From Ceratothoa steindachneri (Eukaryota > Arthropoda > Malacostraca > Isopoda > Cymothoidae), in assembly GCA_963969495.1 (NCBI GenBank), contig OZ018335.1, positions 86,755,256 through 86,819,255 of the forward strand: a stretch of 64,000 bases of DNA. Direction: 5' to 3'. The position numbers were made by a program, and so were the translations under genes. The notes under the pieces are model-generated. The model did no database searches. It saw only the letters and a program-made list of their open reading frames with translations, and was not told the origin of the DNA. How positions within the stretch are numbered: the first letter of the stretch is position 1; every line of letters begins with the position of its first letter. Positions 22,146-32,379 of this stretch are shown piece by piece.

Positions 22146-24010
22146 GGTTACTGTGATAATTGACTTAGTGTAAGACAACTGGCAGAGTTGTACCCCTTTT
22201 GTATTTTAGTGCGGGTTTTCCGCGAGTGTTGTACCTCTCGTGCATCTTTGTTAGGACAACCGTGTGTGGTGTCCTTGTGTTTTGTGGGGCCCGTACTAGG
22301 CCTGATATTGGTGGTCATGAGGGCCCCTTATTTTTTTATAAGCCTTCTTATATATATATGGTCGGTTATTGCGCGTAGGTACATTGTAGTTACGTTACCA
22401 GTGTGTACTTCCCTCTGTGGCTTAACCTTCTTTCTCCGTGGTCTCATAGATAGGAATATCATACGTGCGTTATTTTTGTGTACATATTTGTTCTTGTTTC
22501 TTCCATACTCTAAATATTTTTACCTATTACAAAAGGCTATTCCTTAGCTTGACCTATTAAAGTTGTAATTAATTTTTAAGTCCTTTCTATGATAATTTAG
22601 TTTTTGAATATAGCGCCATTTTCAAGTTGATTCATTTATCAAACATTTGAAAATAAAGTTTTTGTTTTAAGTCGACGCATCTTCTATCCTTGGCTATAAA
22701 CTTTTGGGGTTAAAGAATCTGGGCATGTCACCTGATCCCAGTTTGTGACACACGAGAATTTATTAAAAACAGCCAAAAGACACTACGCTCAACTCCACAA
22801 ACGACTATAGACTCGCAGGCAAGGAATCAGTTGTTCAAAACTACGACAGTCAAGGACGTAAGGACTCATTCTGGAATAATGCGCTTTGCTCTCTGCCCTA
22901 CAAGGATACTCCCTCAAACAACTACACGAGGCCCTCTTCCCCTCTTCCAAAATCGTAATCCTATATTTTTATCTATCACCGTCGGAGAGGCGTGACGCTT
23001 TCCGACTACGAAGTTTAATCTCATCGTCTCCTCCCGTTTTTTTTTAGGTAAATGTTGCTACTCATAGTCATGCCGAGGTATTTCATTATAAATTAATTTA
23101 CTTTTCTGAACGATTAGTTTTCCCATAGTGTATAAACGATTGTTAAATTCTGTTATTTGCTTGTCAAAGAGTAAAGATTATTTTCGTTTCTCTCGTTTAA
23201 ATCCAAGAATCACATAAAAAGCCATTGATCTATTTTCTAAGTCTGCCAACAGAATAAACGCATTCGAATATCCCCCGTACTTAAAAGGGACTTCTCTACG
23301 TGTCTCGGGAGTACAAGCAAAGTTCAGTGAAGCCTATCTGACCTACGACAAAAGTCTACTCAACAGATCAGTTTAACTCTAGCGCTCACAGCGCAGACAT
23401 CGTCACGCGTCATTGATAGAATCATTCGTCACACATGGCATCACGAAGTTTTAAGCATCTGACAGACGCAGTTTTCTTTGTCTGTGGCGAATTTATTAAT
23501 ACAAGAGCCAAAAAGTACTTAGTAAGAGATCTGCTAAAATGTGTAAGGCCTACTAGGCATATTTCGGCATGCTGGGTGGAGATTCAAGTCAGAAACCTTG
23601 GGTACCTAATTTAACCAGCGAGCTCTGCAAAAGAACTGTGAATATATATTTATAAATATAATGTATTTTGTTTATTTGGATACTGGATTTTTTATATTTA
23701 ATATTTCTAATAACACTAATTTATAATTATTTGTAAATTTATGCTTAGATTCTCTTTTTTTTGTATAGGATTGTACAGAGGAGACGAGAGAGCTATGAAT
23801 TACCTAATCCCACCAATTCGGAGGAAACAACTGACAACTTAAGCAATTGTTTCTTCTGCATGCTAAACCCTTATAAACGTCGCGCAGCCAAAGGTGCGCC
23901 TATTATAATTAATCCGAGACCTTGAGCCATCTATTGCGCCAGTGCCACACAGTTCTAAGCTCACCTTAGTTACTCCTTCACAAAGAAAGCAGTAGTTTTT
24001 AAAAAGGCAA
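22146..24010. other. No gene seen; contains second flanking repeat and a polyadenylation-like signal
   Basis: The 119-codon frame at 22188-22547 is hydrophobic and Cys-rich but matches no family I recognise. An AATAAA lies near 22650. The direct repeat partner of 19425-19540 is at 22745-22862. The rest, to 24010, is AT-rich without coding signal. Confidence 0.4.
22745..22862. repeat. Direct repeat flanking the minisatellite, right copy
   Basis: Near-identical to 19425-19540 in the same orientation, about 3.3 kb apart, with roughly one difference in ten bases. See the left copy for shared stretches. Confidence 0.8.
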
Positions 24011-24633
24011 AGCAGTTCAGAAGAGAATGAACTCATTGATCCTGATTACAGAGGTGCAACTGAGAAGAGAAATCCATACTACCTTAAGCAAAAAGATCTC
24101 AACAACCTCGTCAGAGATCTTGGTCTCAGAAAGTCCAATAACGAGCTTTTAACTTCGAGACTCAAGAGTGGGATTTGTTAGATAACATTGTGAAAATATG
24201 AGGTCAGAGAAAGGGTCGCCACGGTTTTTTAAGCTCTCTTACACGTCAAGATGAGCTGTGCATTTGTTACACTCTAACCGGTGTGTTTGAGGCAATCCGA
24301 ATCGCGTGTAACTCAAACGAGTGACATGTCTTCATTGACATTCGTCCAGGAGCCTTAATTCAGTGCCGTTTCAAAACGGTAACATGTATCCATCTCTTTT
24401 CCTTGAACGCTAGGTCCAGCTCAAAGGTGAATACAGCAATGTCAAGATCTTGCTAGATGCATTGAAATATGAATAATACCGTTGGGAGGTTATCGGAGAT
24501 TTTAAAATGGTGGCTTTCTTGATGGGTCTCCAAGACGGCTTTACCAAGTTTCCTTGTTATTGTTGCTTTTGGGACAGCAGGGGCACCTCAAGACAAGACC
24601 ATCATTGGGATTGGCCTCTCTTCCTTCGTTTAA
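24011..24633 (+). pseudogene. Decayed copy of a conserved arthropod protein of unknown function
   Basis: Across frameshifts the sequence gives YYLKQKDLNNLVRDLGL and NELLTSRLKSG (24070-24170), then DELCICYTLTGVFEAI (about 24250), HVFIDIRPGALIQ, VQLKGEYSNVKILLDALKYE (24412-24474), a stop, then VIGDFKMVAFLMGLQDGFTK (24492-24550) and CFWDSRGTSRQDHHWDWP (24565-24620). I recognise this layout (ND.VRDL.L / NGN.YPSIP / GDLK....LLG.Q.GYTK..CFLC.WDSR....H....WP) from many proteins annotated only as uncharacterised in arthropods and cnidarians; I know of no established function. The multi-copy behaviour suggests a mobile origin, which is inference. The copy is cut off by I-copy B. Confidence 0.6.
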
Positions 24634-24866
24634 AACAAATGATTCCTCTCTTTTCATACAACCTCTCACACAACTTTCTCTGTTCAGCCTCTAATTTCAC
24701 AGGGTAGATGCTGACCTTCTTCTCGGACAACCGTCCTGGATCAAGGCTACGGGGGGATGGTCCGAAATGGCGGCACCTAGCTCTGCTAGGCCTGTAAGCA
24801 CCTCTTGCAGTGCGAGCAACTGCAAGAGGTGATGACCTATTGCGTCCCGTAGCACAAATAGGGTCA

Positions 24867-26605
24867 CCTTGCCCAATGATGAAAATAAAAAAACCTCAAC
24901 CCCCAACTTCCCCAAGAACATCAACGGAGTCACCCTCGGGCAGCTCCACCGAGAAAATGGAGGTCTCCCCCCTTGTGCTTGCGCAGGGGACCCTCCATAC
25001 TTCTTTAACCGGGGATGAGGCTTACTTTTCTCCTACCCTTACGGGTGTATGGGACTTCCCCTCACCCCCTTCTCTGGAGGTGCTTTCGGGGACCTCCCTA
25101 TTTCCAGCGGTAGTCCCTCCTTTGCTTTCTAAGGGGACTGCCAAGAAAGCCAGCAGGCAGCCCATTGCCTACCGCCCCTGGTGTAAGCGGCTCGGTAGGG
25201 CAAACCCCCTTAGGGGGGAGAGGGAGGCCAGGCCCCTTTGGTCGCTTCCTCAAAAGAGCTGCTGGCAAGAATATTAAACCTTGCCGGGGTCAAGGCCTGT
25301 GCCTCCCTACAAAAGACTCATGACGCTGCCAAGGTGACCTGCAATGTCCTGGGAGATGATGGCCAACTGGAGGCCCCTCCTGTGATAGACATGGTCCTTG
25401 AGGAAAACCAGCCTCAGACGGTAGGGCCTTCCATGGGGGGGAATCCGGGCTCGGCGCCAAGCACCGAACTCGAATCCGGCCCTATGCAAGGTCCTCCTCA
25501 AACGGCTGGGGATTCATAGGCAGTACAAGGAGGGGAGGGATCTTCTCCGGATGATGCCCCTGCGGCCACCAGGACCTTCTCCATTTCGAAAAAGGACCTG
25601 GCTGAGGCCGGTACATCTGGACTAGGGGTTTTTACCGGTGGTGGTGAGTAGCGGGTTTATTCCCCGCCCTCCTCTGTAAAAAAGACCAAGACCAGGAAGA
25701 CAAAGAAGACTCGGGGCTCCTCTCCATCCGCCAAAGCTGCGGGGACGGATGGTTCTGCTGCCACTCTGGCAAGCGACCAAGCCAAGATCGGCACATCCGG
25801 CCCCTCTGCCCCCCCGGTTGCGGAGTTACTGACCATGACAAAGACCAAAAGTGCACAGGGCGGAGCCTCGATGCCATCAAAGCCCCTCATTCAAAGGTTA
25901 CCTGGCATTTTCGAGCCCGCTGGCTTCAAAGGCTTCCTCGTTATTCGCTCCACTGATAGCACCATGTTATCCAAGGCGAACATGATCCATCAGAGGAGAG
26001 GATTAGCTACTGCAATTGGTAGAGAGCCAAGGTGTCCCGTTTTTTGGACGGGAGCCTTCTGGCGAATGCGGTGAATCCCGCTGAGGCGGTTAAGATAAGT
26101 GCTCTTCGGACACTTCATGGCACCCCGGTGAGTGTGATGCCGCACTCTACCATGAACTTTGTGAAAGGAGTAGTTTATGCGAGGGAACTCGTTGACTACT
26201 CCATTGAGGACATCAATCCTAAGGCAGGCCGATCATGGAGCGGTCAAGGTCGAACGTGTGATGAGAAAACAGGAAGGGGCCTCGAGACCCACCCCTACAC
26301 TCTTCGTCACGTTCGACTGTGACAAGCTCCCTGAGTCGGTGCGTGCCGGTTGGTACCGCTACCGCGTGAAGGCATTCATGCCACTGCTGCGGCGGTGCTA
26401 TTACTGTCACCGCTTCGGCCATACGAATCACTCATGTAGATGTGCAAAGTCGGGGTCACCCGAAGTATGTGTAAATTGCTCCAAGGTCGCACACGATAAG
26501 TCCAAATCGTGTGTTGCCAAGTGTATCAATTGCGGAGAGCCGCACCCTGCTTCTTTGAAGCAATGTGGTGCATATCTCCATGAGAAAGAAATTCTAGCCG
26601 TTTAG
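24867..26605 (+). pseudogene. ORF1 (gag-like, three CCHC knuckles) of I-copy B
   Basis: Alignment with copies A and C puts the start at 24869, but the ATG is TTG here (CCTTGCCCAATGATG against CCATGCCCAATGATG), so initiation is lost. The ORF is split into at least four frames. Its last part (26177-26605) is the best preserved ORF1 C-terminus in the window, with three knuckles: CYYCHRFGHTNHSC, CVNCSKVAHDKSKSC and CINCGEPHPASLKQC (26396-26570). It ends with a TAG after EKEILAV. ORF1p would bind element RNA. Confidence 0.85.
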
Positions 26606-26739
26606 GCCCAGGATCGACTCTCATTCCGCGAGGCTTAAGGTCTTGGTCCTGGTGCACCCGGCTGTGCCTATGACGTCATATGCCTCAATAGTTAAAAAGG
26701 CACCCTCTGCTGCTAGCCCATCTAGGCCAACGAGCACGG

Positions 26740-27930
26740 TTGTTTCCGCGCCCATTCGAAGCCCTTCTGTGGGCTCTACCCAACCCAGGCGCTCCCCTGG
26801 TAAAGTTTACGGCAAAAAGGGTTCATACCCAGCCCCGGCTAAAACCAGGGATCCCCCCCTTTTTTCCCAGCGTAACCGTTTGCCGTAAGGCAAAGTTTAC
26901 TGTGAGTGAGTTGCGTTACGCTCTCGCTTTGTGTGCGGACACCGCCTATGGTCCGGACGATGTCCCGTACTCCATGCTTCGACACCTGGGTGAGCGAGGC
27001 ATTGCCTTTCTGTTAGATTTGTTCAACATAATCTGGGTGGAAGGTCTTCTCCCAGACTCCTGGCGAATCGCTACTGTGCTCGCCTTTCTCAAACCAGGGA
27101 GAGATCACCCTACTCCGACCGGTTTCCACCCAATCTCTCTAACCTCTTGCGTGTGCAAGTTGATGGAGAAATTGGTAAATGTTAGATTAGCCTTTTTCCT
27201 GGACAGCGGAGGCGATCTATCGTCCGCACAGTGTGGCTTCCACAAGTTCCACTTCACGTCGGATGCTCTGCTCCGACTGGAAAATGCCGTCTGCGCGGCT
27301 TTCCTTCGTAGACAGCACTACGCCACGGTCTTTTTCGATCTGGAGAAGGCCTATGATACCGCATGGCGATACGGTATCATGAAGACTCTCCACACGATGG
27401 GGCCAAGACGACGCCTCCCAATGTTTTTTTCTGAATTTGTGCAAGATCGTTGAATCCGCGTATGGGTGGTTGGAGCCCTCTCCGGCCCAAAGGAGGAGGA
27501 AGAAGGTGTCCCGCAGGGAAGTGTCCTCAGTGTCACACTCTTTGCTCAAAGCATCAACGGCATCACCTCGGTGCTGCCGAAAGATGTTCTCGCTACGCTC
27601 TACGTGGATGACCTTTCGATTTCTGTTGGCGCGGCCCAGATGCCAACTCTGCATGGTCGACACCAACAGGCATTGAACCACGTCTTTCGCTATGCCAAAG
27701 CGCACAGGTTTCGGTTTTCTTTATCCAAGACTAAGGTGGTGCACTTCTGCCGCCATCCACGGCTTTACGCCGACCCAGATTTGCTTCTTAATGGGGGCGC
27801 CTGGATGTGTTTGAGTCGCACCGTTTTCTTGGTCTTGTATTCAACCGACGCCTCAACTGGGAGGCTCATATTCGCAGCCTTAGGGTCTCTTGTACCCGCG
27901 CTATGTACATTCTTTGTTCCGTGACGTTCA
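26740..27930 (+). pseudogene. Fused ORF1-tail / RT of I-copy B
   Basis: A 237-codon frame (26740-27453) runs from the Pro/Ser-rich tail after ORF1 straight into RT: at about 26894 the ORF1-side GTAAGGCAAA is joined to GTTTACTGTGAGTGAG of the RT start. RT motifs follow: GPDDVPYSMLRHLG, HPISLTSCVCKL, SAQCGFHKFHFTSDALLRLE, VFFDLEKAYDTAWRYGI, then after a frameshift near 27450 GSVLSVTLFAQSING and TLYVDDLSISVG (YVDD 27601-27612). The RT motifs are less damaged than in A, but without endonuclease and with frameshifts the copy is dead. Confidence 0.88.
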
Positions 27931-28329
27931 GCGCTTGGGGCGCTAATAGGGCTACTGCCTTACTTTTTTATTGATCCTATGTTCGCTCGAAGCTCGACTA
28001 CGGATGCGAGTTTTATGCATCCGCAGCCAAGCGTATATTGCGGAAGGTGGATTCGATCCACCACACCGTCCACCGCCTTGCGACCGGTGCCTTCCACACT
28101 TCCCCCATTGAGAGCCTGTTGGTCGATGCTGGGGAGATGCCACTCGCTCTGCGCCGCGTGCAGTGCATCACTCGCCTGTACGCGCGAGCCTGGCACCTCC
28201 TTCAGTCGCCAACAGCTCTCACTGCATCTGCAGCTAATCTCGATGGTGTCTATGCCGCAGAGAGACGCCAGTCATACCCTAAACCCTTTGGGTTAAGGGA
28301 AAAGAAACTCCTTTGAGAGGTAGATATAG

Positions 28330-29190
28330 CTCTCGGGCCGGTGGCGTTCCTGGTTTTGTCGAGAACGCCACCCTGGAGGGTACCACATTTGGCTATTTGT
28401 CGCCACGCCTGTGCTCCTAAAGCTTATACTGCGCCGGGAGTATTGCGTTCGACCTTTTTGGTGCACACATCGTGTCACGGCTTCCACGCCGCATACCCTC
28501 TTTTTGAAGTCAGTGGGGCTCTACCAGGCGCTGCGTCTGTCTTCATTGCCGAGATGGTGGCAATACACCACTTAGTACGGGAGATTACGCGACGTGCCCG
28601 GCTCGGAGACCGGATTGTGATCTATGGGACTCACAAAGCGCCCTGAGTATTCTCGGGGCATTGGAATCTTCGGATCTCCTGGTTCGCGATTTCCGTGACG
28701 CCACGGTTTTGGCGAGCCGAACAGATGTCGAGATTATCTTTTGCTGGGTTCCTGGACATGTAGGAATTGCGGGGAATGAGTGCGCCGATGAGGGCGCCAA
28801 AGAGTCCGTGAAGACTATGCGACCGGACTAGCGTTTCGCTCATCCTCAAACCGACTACATGGCATGAATACGGGCAGCTCTTCGGACTGCTTGGCACAGA
28901 AGATGGGAGGAGGTCGAAGGGAACTTAAAGTTGCGTGCCATTGCGCCGCGAGTGTGCCCATGGATCTATCCCCCAATGCCGCGGCGGCTTCAGGTTGCTT
29001 TCTGTCGTCTCCGAATCGGGCACACTCGTGTGACGCATCGCTATTTGATGGAGCGCTCGCCTGCGTCGTCCCCAGGCTGTTTGGCACATTCTTGTCAAAT
29101 GTCCCAGTCTGGGTGGTCTTCGCGCTCGACACCTGTCCCGGTACCGAGATGGACGGGGTAGCTACCTCCTGTCCTTTGTACTCGGGATGA
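28330..29190 (+). pseudogene. RNase H domain and ORF2 C-terminus of I-copy B
   Basis: The domain is recognisable from SVFIAEMVAIHHLVREITRR (Glu motif kept), VPGHVGIAGNE-like sequence (28745-28780) and the tail RLRIGHTRVTHRYLMERS (about 29010-29060). The segment coding the first catalytic Asp (VYTDGS in A and D) has been removed by a roughly 50-bp deletion near 28478, where CGTGTCACG runs directly into GCTTCCACGC. RNase H would be inactive for that reason alone. Confidence 0.8.
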
Positions 29191-29505
29191 GTGCGTGCAC
29201 ATCGACTAGTGGACTTGTTGACTTTTGGGGGAAGGCCAGCCTTCTCCCTATTATTTAAGCAGGGTTTGTTTGTTTTTTGTTTTCTTTTTTTTGTTTTAGT
29301 ATTTTTTTGCATTTGTATTTTTTTTCTTTAGGTTTCACGCTCCTGCGCCGACCCAGGAGCTTGCTTCCTTTTCTTCATTTGGGGCGGTTTTTTTCGTTTC
29401 TTTAATTTTATTTTAAAGTAGCCTAGAACTAGTCCAGTTTTAATACGGCGACTAATGCCCATGTAGGCAGTAACCAGATGAACTCTTAAAAAAAAGAAAA
29501 AAAAT

Positions 29506-31009
29506 TCGCGTCCCCAGTTTTAGCTTTATACATATAAGATAAAAACTTACACACGATGAAAATAACTCAAAAGAGAGACACCCGCATCATAAGTGACTGT
29601 ATAAACCAAACCTATCCAACATATAAACGCTCAAACCAAATTTATTCTTATAACAGCCAGATAAACATTACTTTTAAATATGCTGTTCTGCCCAAGGCAA
29701 CTACCAACCACTTTCTATATTCTTAACTCTAGTTCCTGAGCCAAATATGTTACCTAAATTACACACAGCAACCAATTCTTCACAAAAAGTCCTCTTTTCA
29801 GAAATATTTGCCCTGAATACAACTCATAGTCAACTACTTCACTCACATTGCAATTCAAAAACAAGGTACTAACTTTCTTAACCAAAGCTCTTTCCTATAT
29901 TTCCCAACCCCTATTCTACTCTGAATGGCTATAAGAGAATTTATCTAGCGCGTCTACATTTATGACTCCCATCTCGCTGACGTTTCTAAAATATAACAAG
30001 TTCTAATACTATGCTTCCACCTCAAACAGATCGGGAACTCTACTCATCTAATCTTATCCTTCTCACTTTTAACCATCTTTAGAAGACCTCTGAGAAAGAT
30101 CACATGTCTGGTCATCATTCATAAGTCGTCTCAGTTTAATTAAAAAGAAACAAAAAGCAACAAAATAAAGTAAGTCAAAAAACCAAAATATGACACTAGA
30201 ATATGGGATCATTCTCTTAAACATAATATATGCTGCTAAAACAGAGACAAATGCAAATAAATGCTTGTGTTTATTAGTACAGATAGTATTTTATAATCAC
30301 GATCCATCTTTCAGATGTGTATTAAGTGAGTAATTATTGCCTTAGGACGTTACTTATTTACAAACAAAAAAATAATAACAACCCAAAAGAAAAGAAAGGT
30401 AAGATTGTGAGGAATTGCCCTCGAAGGACCCCGTGAGAGGAAGCCAAGAATACCCTAGATACTGCAAGGCTCTGAGGCGTCTATCGGATCAGCCATCTCT
30501 CGAGGAGATTAAAAGCCCGCCATCCACTCGGTTCAGACTGAGGTCTGTTTCCCGTGAACCCCTGTAGCCCGTCGTCGTACTTCGTCGAAGGTTTTGCCAG
30601 CAGATCTACCTTCGTTAAGCTTTAGCCCCTGTTCAAAGAAAAGCTATCAAGCCTCCTTCTTCTAGGAGAGTTATGCTGCCCTCTAATCTTCACCACCGTT
30701 TCAAGATTCACGTTCTTCCGAGACTAAAGCTCCTTGCCGATTTTCAGAATCGTCTCGAGTTGAGATTACGTCTCTCTGCAGCAGAGAAAATCTCATTCTT
30801 TATCACGAAGTAATCAAACCCCACCTTTGAGTTCTCCTCATCACGATTCCTTGAAGTATCTTCTTGAAGGCCGGTGCCGTTGTCTTTCACCCCCCTCTAC
30901 AATTCACCCGCGCTTGATGGGAAAGCGACCTTGTATGGTCATCCCCAGATTACCTCGTTAATCTTCCTTTAATTCATTTAACTACCATAAGTAATTTGTT
31001 GACCCCTTT

Positions 31010-31011
<2 letters not shown>
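29506..31011. other. No gene seen; GC-richer block at 30405-30965
   Basis: AT-rich DNA without coding signal up to 30400. Bases 30405-30965 are clearly richer in G+C, begin TGTGAGGAATTGCCC, and contain many CTCGA/TCGAAG-type short repeats; this is the texture of an LTR, but no partner copy or matching end was found. It ends shortly before an (AT)n array. Confidence 0.3.

Positions 31012-31062
<51 letters not shown>
31012..31062. repeat. (AT)n microsatellite
   Basis: About 50 bp of pure AT dinucleotide repeats, placed just beyond the 3' end of the Penelope-like fragment. Confidence 0.95.
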
Positions 31063-31064
<2 letters not shown>

Positions 31065-31482
31065 AACTGAATCACGAAAATAAGGAACGTGAGGAATTTA
31101 TGAATAACGTTACAGCCACGAGGAAAATGATACAACGGAGAACTGTGAGGCCTTTCGACTAATGGTCCTTTACTAAGCAGACTACTAAAAGACAGGGAAA
31201 AAGAGAAAGATATTTATACACCTGATTAATGAAAAAACGGGATATAAAGATTAAAAGGGGTGGGATTAGCAGATACTTGGAAAAAAACCTATTAACAAGA
31301 TGAGCCGTCAGGGTTAAAAAAAAAAAAAAAGTTTACGGGTTACAAAAGAAAGGAGGGGGACAATGTTTGGGAATCACATATGCAATATGAAAACAAAAAA
31401 AGTTTACACATGATAACTAGAAAATATGACAAAAGAAAAATATGAGGAAAGGTTTTTTATATAAATAAGCTAAAAAAAACTT

Positions 31483-32030
31483 CTATGTGGTAATCATTAA
31501 TTCAGAAATTTTATCCTTAAAATCATTCTTAAACATTCTTTTGATACAAGGGTCCAAAAAATTCATTCCAGGGCTGAGATTAAAATTCGAAGTCAGTTGT
31601 ATAAATGCCAATTCTAAAAGATTTCGTGAAAAAAAGTCATTTGATTTGGCAATCACAGAACTCTCCTTCCAATTAATACGATGGGAATTTTCACTCAAAT
31701 GGATAAAAATGGCATTTGATGTTTGCCCAGTGTTTACAGAGTACTTATGTTGCTTAATACGCACATTCAGATCCTTGCTAGTTTGCCCATTATAAAATGA
31801 AGGGCAATCCAAACAAGGGATTTTATAAATTACTTTATTTGTTTCATTAGGGAAATTTTTATTAACATTCTTTTTAAAGTATTAGTATAAGAGAAAACAA
31901 GATTTACATTAAGTGTTTTTAACAATATTTTTACGGTTTCAAAGCCATTAAAATAAGGTAAAATGAGGATATTCTTGGGCATTTTAAGAAATTTCGGAAT
32001 CTAAGGGTTATTCTTAGCTTAAAGTTTGCT
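31483..32030 (-). pseudogene. Penelope-like element: GIY-YIG endonuclease fragment
   Basis: Penelope-like elements encode an RT followed by a GIY-YIG endonuclease that nicks the target. Reading the minus strand from about 32015, the linker FLKMPKNILILPYFNGFE is visible, then after a frameshift near 31880 NKVIYKIPCLDCPSFYNGQT (the GIY and YIG-equivalent strands), DLNVRIKQHKYSVNTGQTSN, AIFIHLSENSHRINW and RNLLELAFIQ. The Cys pair in IPCLDC is typical of Penelope-like endonucleases. The frame stops at 31483. The RT domain is not present upstream, where a SINE adjoins, so this is a 3' end fragment. Bases 31080-31480 are probably its 3' UTR. Confidence 0.82.
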
Positions 32031-32039
32031 GGTTTTAGT

Positions 32040-32245
32040 CCTCCTATCAGATTTCTGTGTTGCTGCTTATCAGGCGAACTTCAACAAGGGCAAGCCAGAA
32101 CTCCCCCACCTGATGCCCAGTCACGGTGGTACCGTCCCTAGTAAATAATGTCGGCTTAAAAAGAATCCGGACTGGAGATTCGAACTGCCGACCCAGCGAT
32201 TGCCGGGCAAGCACGCTAACCACTCTACTAGCCGGGAGGCATAGA
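32040..32245 (-). repeat. tRNA-derived SINE
   Basis: On the minus strand from about 32245: a tRNA-like head with A-box TAGTAGAGTGGTTAGCG and B-box AGTTCGAATCTCC at correct spacing, inside a GC-rich arm pair (CCCGGC... / ...CCAGTCCGG). The tRNA-unrelated body that follows contains GTGACTGGGCATCAGGTGGG. Promoter boxes look good, but the cloverleaf is imperfect, so this is a SINE and not a tRNA gene. It abuts the Penelope-like linker. Confidence 0.75.
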
Positions 32246-32379
32246 ATATCTATATTCACTATCAATGCGTTTAAGAAAAGGGCAGTACCGAAACCAATGC
32301 ACTTAGGACGAGCGTCATTTCTACAATGGAAGAAGAGGATAGTTTCATTATTATTATTCAATTTGTGATAAAACGTTCT

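Larger units (their letters stand above)
24640..29505 (+). mobile_element. I-superfamily non-LTR retrotransposon, copy B (endonuclease deleted)
   Basis: Same family as copy A over its whole length. It lacks roughly the first 350 bp of the A 5' UTR, and joins ORF1 to RT at about 26894 by a deletion equivalent to A positions about 10545-12187, which removes the ORF1 end and the entire endonuclease. The 3' end is an A-rich run at 29488-29505. No target-site duplication could be fixed, because the 5' boundary is vague. Confidence 0.88.

Noticed and set aside
22188..22547. 119-codon hydrophobic frame as a membrane protein
   Set aside because: T-rich DNA next to the minisatellite gives hydrophobic residues by composition; there is no family match and no supporting signal.
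32160..32245. Functional tRNA gene
   Set aside because: A and B boxes are fine, but the arms do not form a full cloverleaf and a tRNA-unrelated body follows, so SINE is the better call.
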